A DNA stretch of 7,399 nucleotides. Origin: Treponema sp. Its GTDB lineage: Bacteria; Spirochaetota; Spirochaetia; Treponematales; Breznakiellaceae. This document shows positions 5,539 to 7,399 of the stretch, one piece after another. How positions within the stretch are numbered: the first letter of the stretch is position 1; every line of letters begins with the position of its first letter. A program made the translations under genes and the position numbers. The notes beneath the pieces were generated by a model. The model was not told the DNA's origin. It was given only the letters and a program-made list of their open reading frames with translations, and did not search any database. Where the stretch lies: assembly GCA_031268125.1 (NCBI GenBank), contig JAIRXT010000197.1:1-7399 (forward strand), read 5' to 3'.

Positions 5539-7050
5539 CTAACTCCTCCGCTCCCGTGATTCGATAACCAGGCGCAGGGCTTCCTCCTCGGAAACGGCAG
5601 CTTTGGGAGTCGCCAGGCTGACGATAATACCGGCCAGCAGAGCCACAATGCTGACGGGGATGGCCGGGCCGGTAAAGATCCCCGCTATCACCGCCTGGAA
5701 AGGCGCCGCAAACAGGTAGAGAAACCCAAAGACGGTCCCGCAGGAGATGCAGGCCATGCCGCCCTGCCAGGTGGCCCGTTTCCAGAATTTGCCAAGAAAC
5801 ATCATCATCGCGATGCTGGGGATCAGTGAACCCACCACGTTGGAGATATATCCTATGATATCCTGGGCAAACAGGGTAGCCAGAAAGGCGATAAGGAGGG
5901 TAATTATCAATGCCACCCGTGAATAGGCTACCATTTTTTCCTTGGGGACGCTTTTCTTTGTGATTGTGGAATACACATCAACCAAAAGAATGGTGATCCC
6001 CGCCATAGCATCGGAATCCGCCGAAGAAAGGGTGGCCGAAAGACCGGCAATAAGGAACATAAGCCCCATTGTGGGTCCCAGAACGGTGGTAGCCATATAG
6101 GCAAAGGTATAGTTGGGATTGGCCAGCACCGCCGCCGCCCCTTCCCTGGTGGCGATGGCGAAACCGGCCATGCCGATAATCGCAGGAATAAAGGAAAACA
6201 GGAATAATATTACCCCGGAAAAGAAAAAAGCCTTCCGCGCCGCCTTGTTGGAAATGGCGCTGTAAACCCTGGTACGGAAGCCGGGGGTTCCCACCTGGGA
6301 GATCCCCACCGTATAGGCCAGGCTTACGGCGGCCAGGATTGTCGCTGCGCTGATGTTCGCCATGCCGTAGAAACTCAGGGCTTCCGGCTTGCCGGCCGCC
6401 GCATAAGCGTCGTTGACAGCCTGCCAGCCGCCGGCAATGGGGACCGCCTTAAACAGAATCAGAATAAAACCCAGAAGAATTAAGAGAATCTGGATATTAT
6501 CGGTCAAAACCACCGCCAGGTAGCCGCCGACAAAAACGTAGATGCCAAAGCCCAGCATCGTAACAAGCCGGGCGGGGATGGGCCCCAGGCCCGTAACATA
6601 GCTTAGATAGGTAGCGCCCCCGTTCATGTGGTTCCCCAGCCAGGCTACCTCGGCAATAAACAGAAAGAAACCCATCACATTCCTGATATGCTTGCTTCCC
6701 CCAAAACGGAACTGCATTTCCTCTGACAGGGTCATAAACTTGTAATCCCGTTCCGAACAGAACAAAAAGGCAAGGACAAACATACCCAGAGCCCCGCCTA
6801 AACCGTACAGGGAACCGCCCCAGCCCAGGCGGAAGCCGTTGGCCGTGGCCCCCAGGGAGGAACCGGTACCAATAAGGGTGGCGCTGACGGTCCCCAGCAG
6901 CAGCAGGAAGGGGAGTTTGCGGCCCGCCAGTAGGTAATCATCCCCGTCTTTGTTCTTGCGGGAACACAGAATGCCGATGACGATCAAAATCGCGATATAT
7001 ATCACGAATCCGGTAATAAAAAACGTACGGTGCTCCAAAGAAAATTCCAT
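5539..7050 (-). CDS. Sodium:solute symporter (SSS family)
   Basis: This 503-residue inner-membrane protein belongs to the Na+-coupled symporter family of PutP, PanF and SglT (LeuT fold), with about 13 hydrophobic segments. Signatures include DDYLLAGRKLPFLLLLG (GRKLP at 43-47), the unwound first core helix region GTGSSLGATANGFRLGWGG (61-79), GGYLAVVLTDNIQ (175-187) and GLSATLSSADSDAMAG (337-351). The serines of the last motif fit the Na+ site on core helix 8 of SSS proteins. The substrate cannot be assigned from sequence. The neighbouring deacylase suggests an N-acyl amino acid, peptide-like amide or similar organic acid. The ATG at 7050 is preceded by a perfect AAGGAGG (7063-7057) with 6-base spacing. 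It is the first gene of the two-gene operon, and its final codons (CGG AGG AGT TAG) contain the ribosome site of the deacylase gene. Confidence 0.93.
   Translation of the reverse strand: MEFSLEHRTFFITGFVIYIAILIVIGILCSRKNKDGDDYLLAGRKLPFLLLLGTVSATLIGTGSSLGATANGFRLGWGGSLYGLGGALGMFVLAFLFCSERDYKFMTLSEEMQFRFGGSKHIRNVMGFFLFIAEVAWLGNHMNGGATYLSYVTGLGPIPARLVTMLGFGIYVFVGGYLAVVLTDNIQILLILLGFILILFKAVPIAGGWQAVNDAYAAAGKPEALSFYGMANISAATILAAVSLAYTVGISQVGTPGFRTRVYSAISNKAARKAFFFSGVILFLFSFIPAIIGMAGFAIATREGAAAVLANPNYTFAYMATTVLGPTMGLMFLIAGLSATLSSADSDAMAGITILLVDVYSTITKKSVPKEKMVAYSRVALIITLLIAFLATLFAQDIIGYISNVVGSLIPSIAMMMFLGKFWKRATWQGGMACISCGTVFGFLYLFAAPFQAVIAGIFTGPAIPVSIVALLAGIIVSLATPKAAVSEEEALRLVIESRERRS
5543..5549 (-). 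promoter_or_regulatory. Shine-Dalgarno of the deacylase gene, inside the symporter gene
   Basis: GGAGGAG, read on the - strand, overlaps the last codons of the symporter and lies 9 bases before the deacylase ATG. It supports the chosen start and points to translational coupling. Confidence 0.8.
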
Positions 7051-7056
7051 GCAGCG

Positions 7057-7063
7057 CCTCCTT
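7057..7063 (-). promoter_or_regulatory. Strong Shine-Dalgarno of the symporter gene
   Basis: AAGGAGG, read on the - strand, lies 6 bases before the ATG at 7050 and fixes that start codon. Confidence 0.85.
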
Positions 7064-7110
7064 GTAGAGTAAAAACTAGCAGCCTCAAAACCCTCCGGTT
7101 TCGAAAAAGC

Positions 7111-7205
7111 CTCAACTATTTAATCATAATGATAATATCTAAATATATTTTTGTATATAAAAATCTTTTAGATTTTTTTTAAGAAAATTAGAAGTATTTT
7201 TTGCT
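7111..7205 (-). promoter_or_regulatory. AT-rich presumptive promoter region of the symporter-deacylase operon
   Basis: This roughly 95-base stretch is far richer in A/T than the rest of the window. On the - strand it offers a -10-like TATTAT (7137-7132) about 80 bases before the ATG. The matching -35 position (7160-7155, TTATAT) agrees with consensus only in its first two bases. Several other TATA-like hexamers overlap, so the exact start is uncertain. The A/T-rich upstream DNA could act as an UP element or a nucleoid-protein site. Confidence 0.45.
7159..7177. promoter_or_regulatory. Perfect AT-rich dyad upstream of the operon
   Basis: The arms AAAAATCT (7159-7166) and AGATTTTT (7170-7177) are perfect reverse complements around TTT, and the T-run continues to 7180. 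It lies just upstream of the presumptive -35 region of the symporter gene, where a regulator could bind. On the + strand it also has the shape of a weak terminator hairpin followed by Ts. Confidence 0.35.
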
Positions 7206-7235
7206 TATTTGAGCGAAGATACCCCGCTGCCCTTC

Positions 7236-7392
7236 CTAAACTTGACCCACAATGTTCCACCGGGGCCGGGAAATTGCCGGAAAAACGCATGTAGAATCCG
7301 CCTCCGCTATTTTTATACGCTACGGCGGGGAATTCCATATGTTTTTCCGGCCTTTTTCCCGGCCCCGGATACACGACATGGGTCAAATTTAG
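7236..7392. repeat. 157-base imperfect palindrome (possible second repeat element)
   Basis: The outer arms CTAAACTTGACCCA (7236-7249) and TGGGTCAAATTTAG (7379-7392) pair with one mismatch. After a 10x10 internal loop, 7260-7273 (CCGGGGCCGGGAAA) pairs perfectly with 7355-7368. GCCGGAAAAAC (7276-7286) pairs perfectly with 7341-7351, and then GAAT and CCGCC (7294-7302) pair with 7324-7335 across a 3-base bulge. The apical loop is about 21 bases. No protein gene fits this region. It may be a palindromic repeat element or large hairpin RNA, or a strong block to transcription entering from the right. No clear flanking duplication is visible, since only 7 bases follow it. Confidence 0.6.
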
Positions 7393-7399
7393 CTTTTAT

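Noticed and set aside
4394..5542. 382-codon open frame on the + strand opposite the deacylase gene
   Set aside because: It is the mirror of a well-supported amidohydrolase with all metal ligands. The protein is low in complexity and matches no family.
7168..7386. 72-codon - strand frame at the right end
   Set aside because: It lies almost wholly within the large palindrome and the AT-rich island. The peptide simply translates the inverted repeat, and its poly-K/I end comes from the A/T run.
1..7399. CRISPR array, tRNA/rRNA genes, phage or defence genes
   Set aside because: No regularly spaced repeats, no tRNA-like cloverleaf or rRNA sequence noticed, and every long supported ORF is a metabolic or transport gene.

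Overview
The window holds four complete protein genes, the tail of a fifth and several non-coding structures. The DNA is GC-rich, with C/G favoured at third codon positions, apart from one AT-rich stretch at about 7111-7205. No marker gene fixes the host. The type of phosphorylase, the style of the queuosine transporter and the codon use would suit a free-living or gut spirochaete of the Treponema group, but this is a low-confidence guess.

Left part, + strand: the last 44 codons of an unidentified membrane protein (1-135), then an alpha-glucan phosphorylase (193-2733) that degrades glycogen or maltodextrin. It has a perfect TTGACA -35 box so close to its ATG that the mRNA may be nearly leaderless. 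A strong intrinsic terminator follows (2756-2788). Directly after it comes a short pseudoknot-like leader that matches a class I preQ1 riboswitch, and then a YhhQ-family queuosine-precursor transporter (2849-3661).

Middle part: the 285 bases between the convergent transporter and deacylase genes are mostly a 272-274 bp non-coding element, with 19-20 bp perfect terminal inverted repeats and a 9-11 bp direct repeat on each side. This looks like a MITE inserted in the last codons of the transporter gene. Removing it in silico together with one direct repeat restores an open frame that stops four codons after the insertion point. The element carries a strong bidirectional terminator that now lies between the two convergent genes.

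Right part, - strand: a two-gene operon read right to left, a Na+:solute symporter (7050-5539) followed 5 bases later by a D-aminoacylase / N-acyl-D-amino-acid deacylase family amidohydrolase (5533-3947). The likely logic is uptake of an N-acylated amino acid or related amide, then hydrolysis in the cytoplasm. An AT-rich presumptive promoter lies upstream, and beyond it a 157-base imperfect palindrome (7236-7392) resembling a second repeat element or large hairpin.

Nothing here looks like a defence system, CRISPR array, prophage or wholly new multi-gene system. The most notable signals are the MITE-like insertion that recoded the transporter C-terminus, the riboswitch, and the large palindrome.
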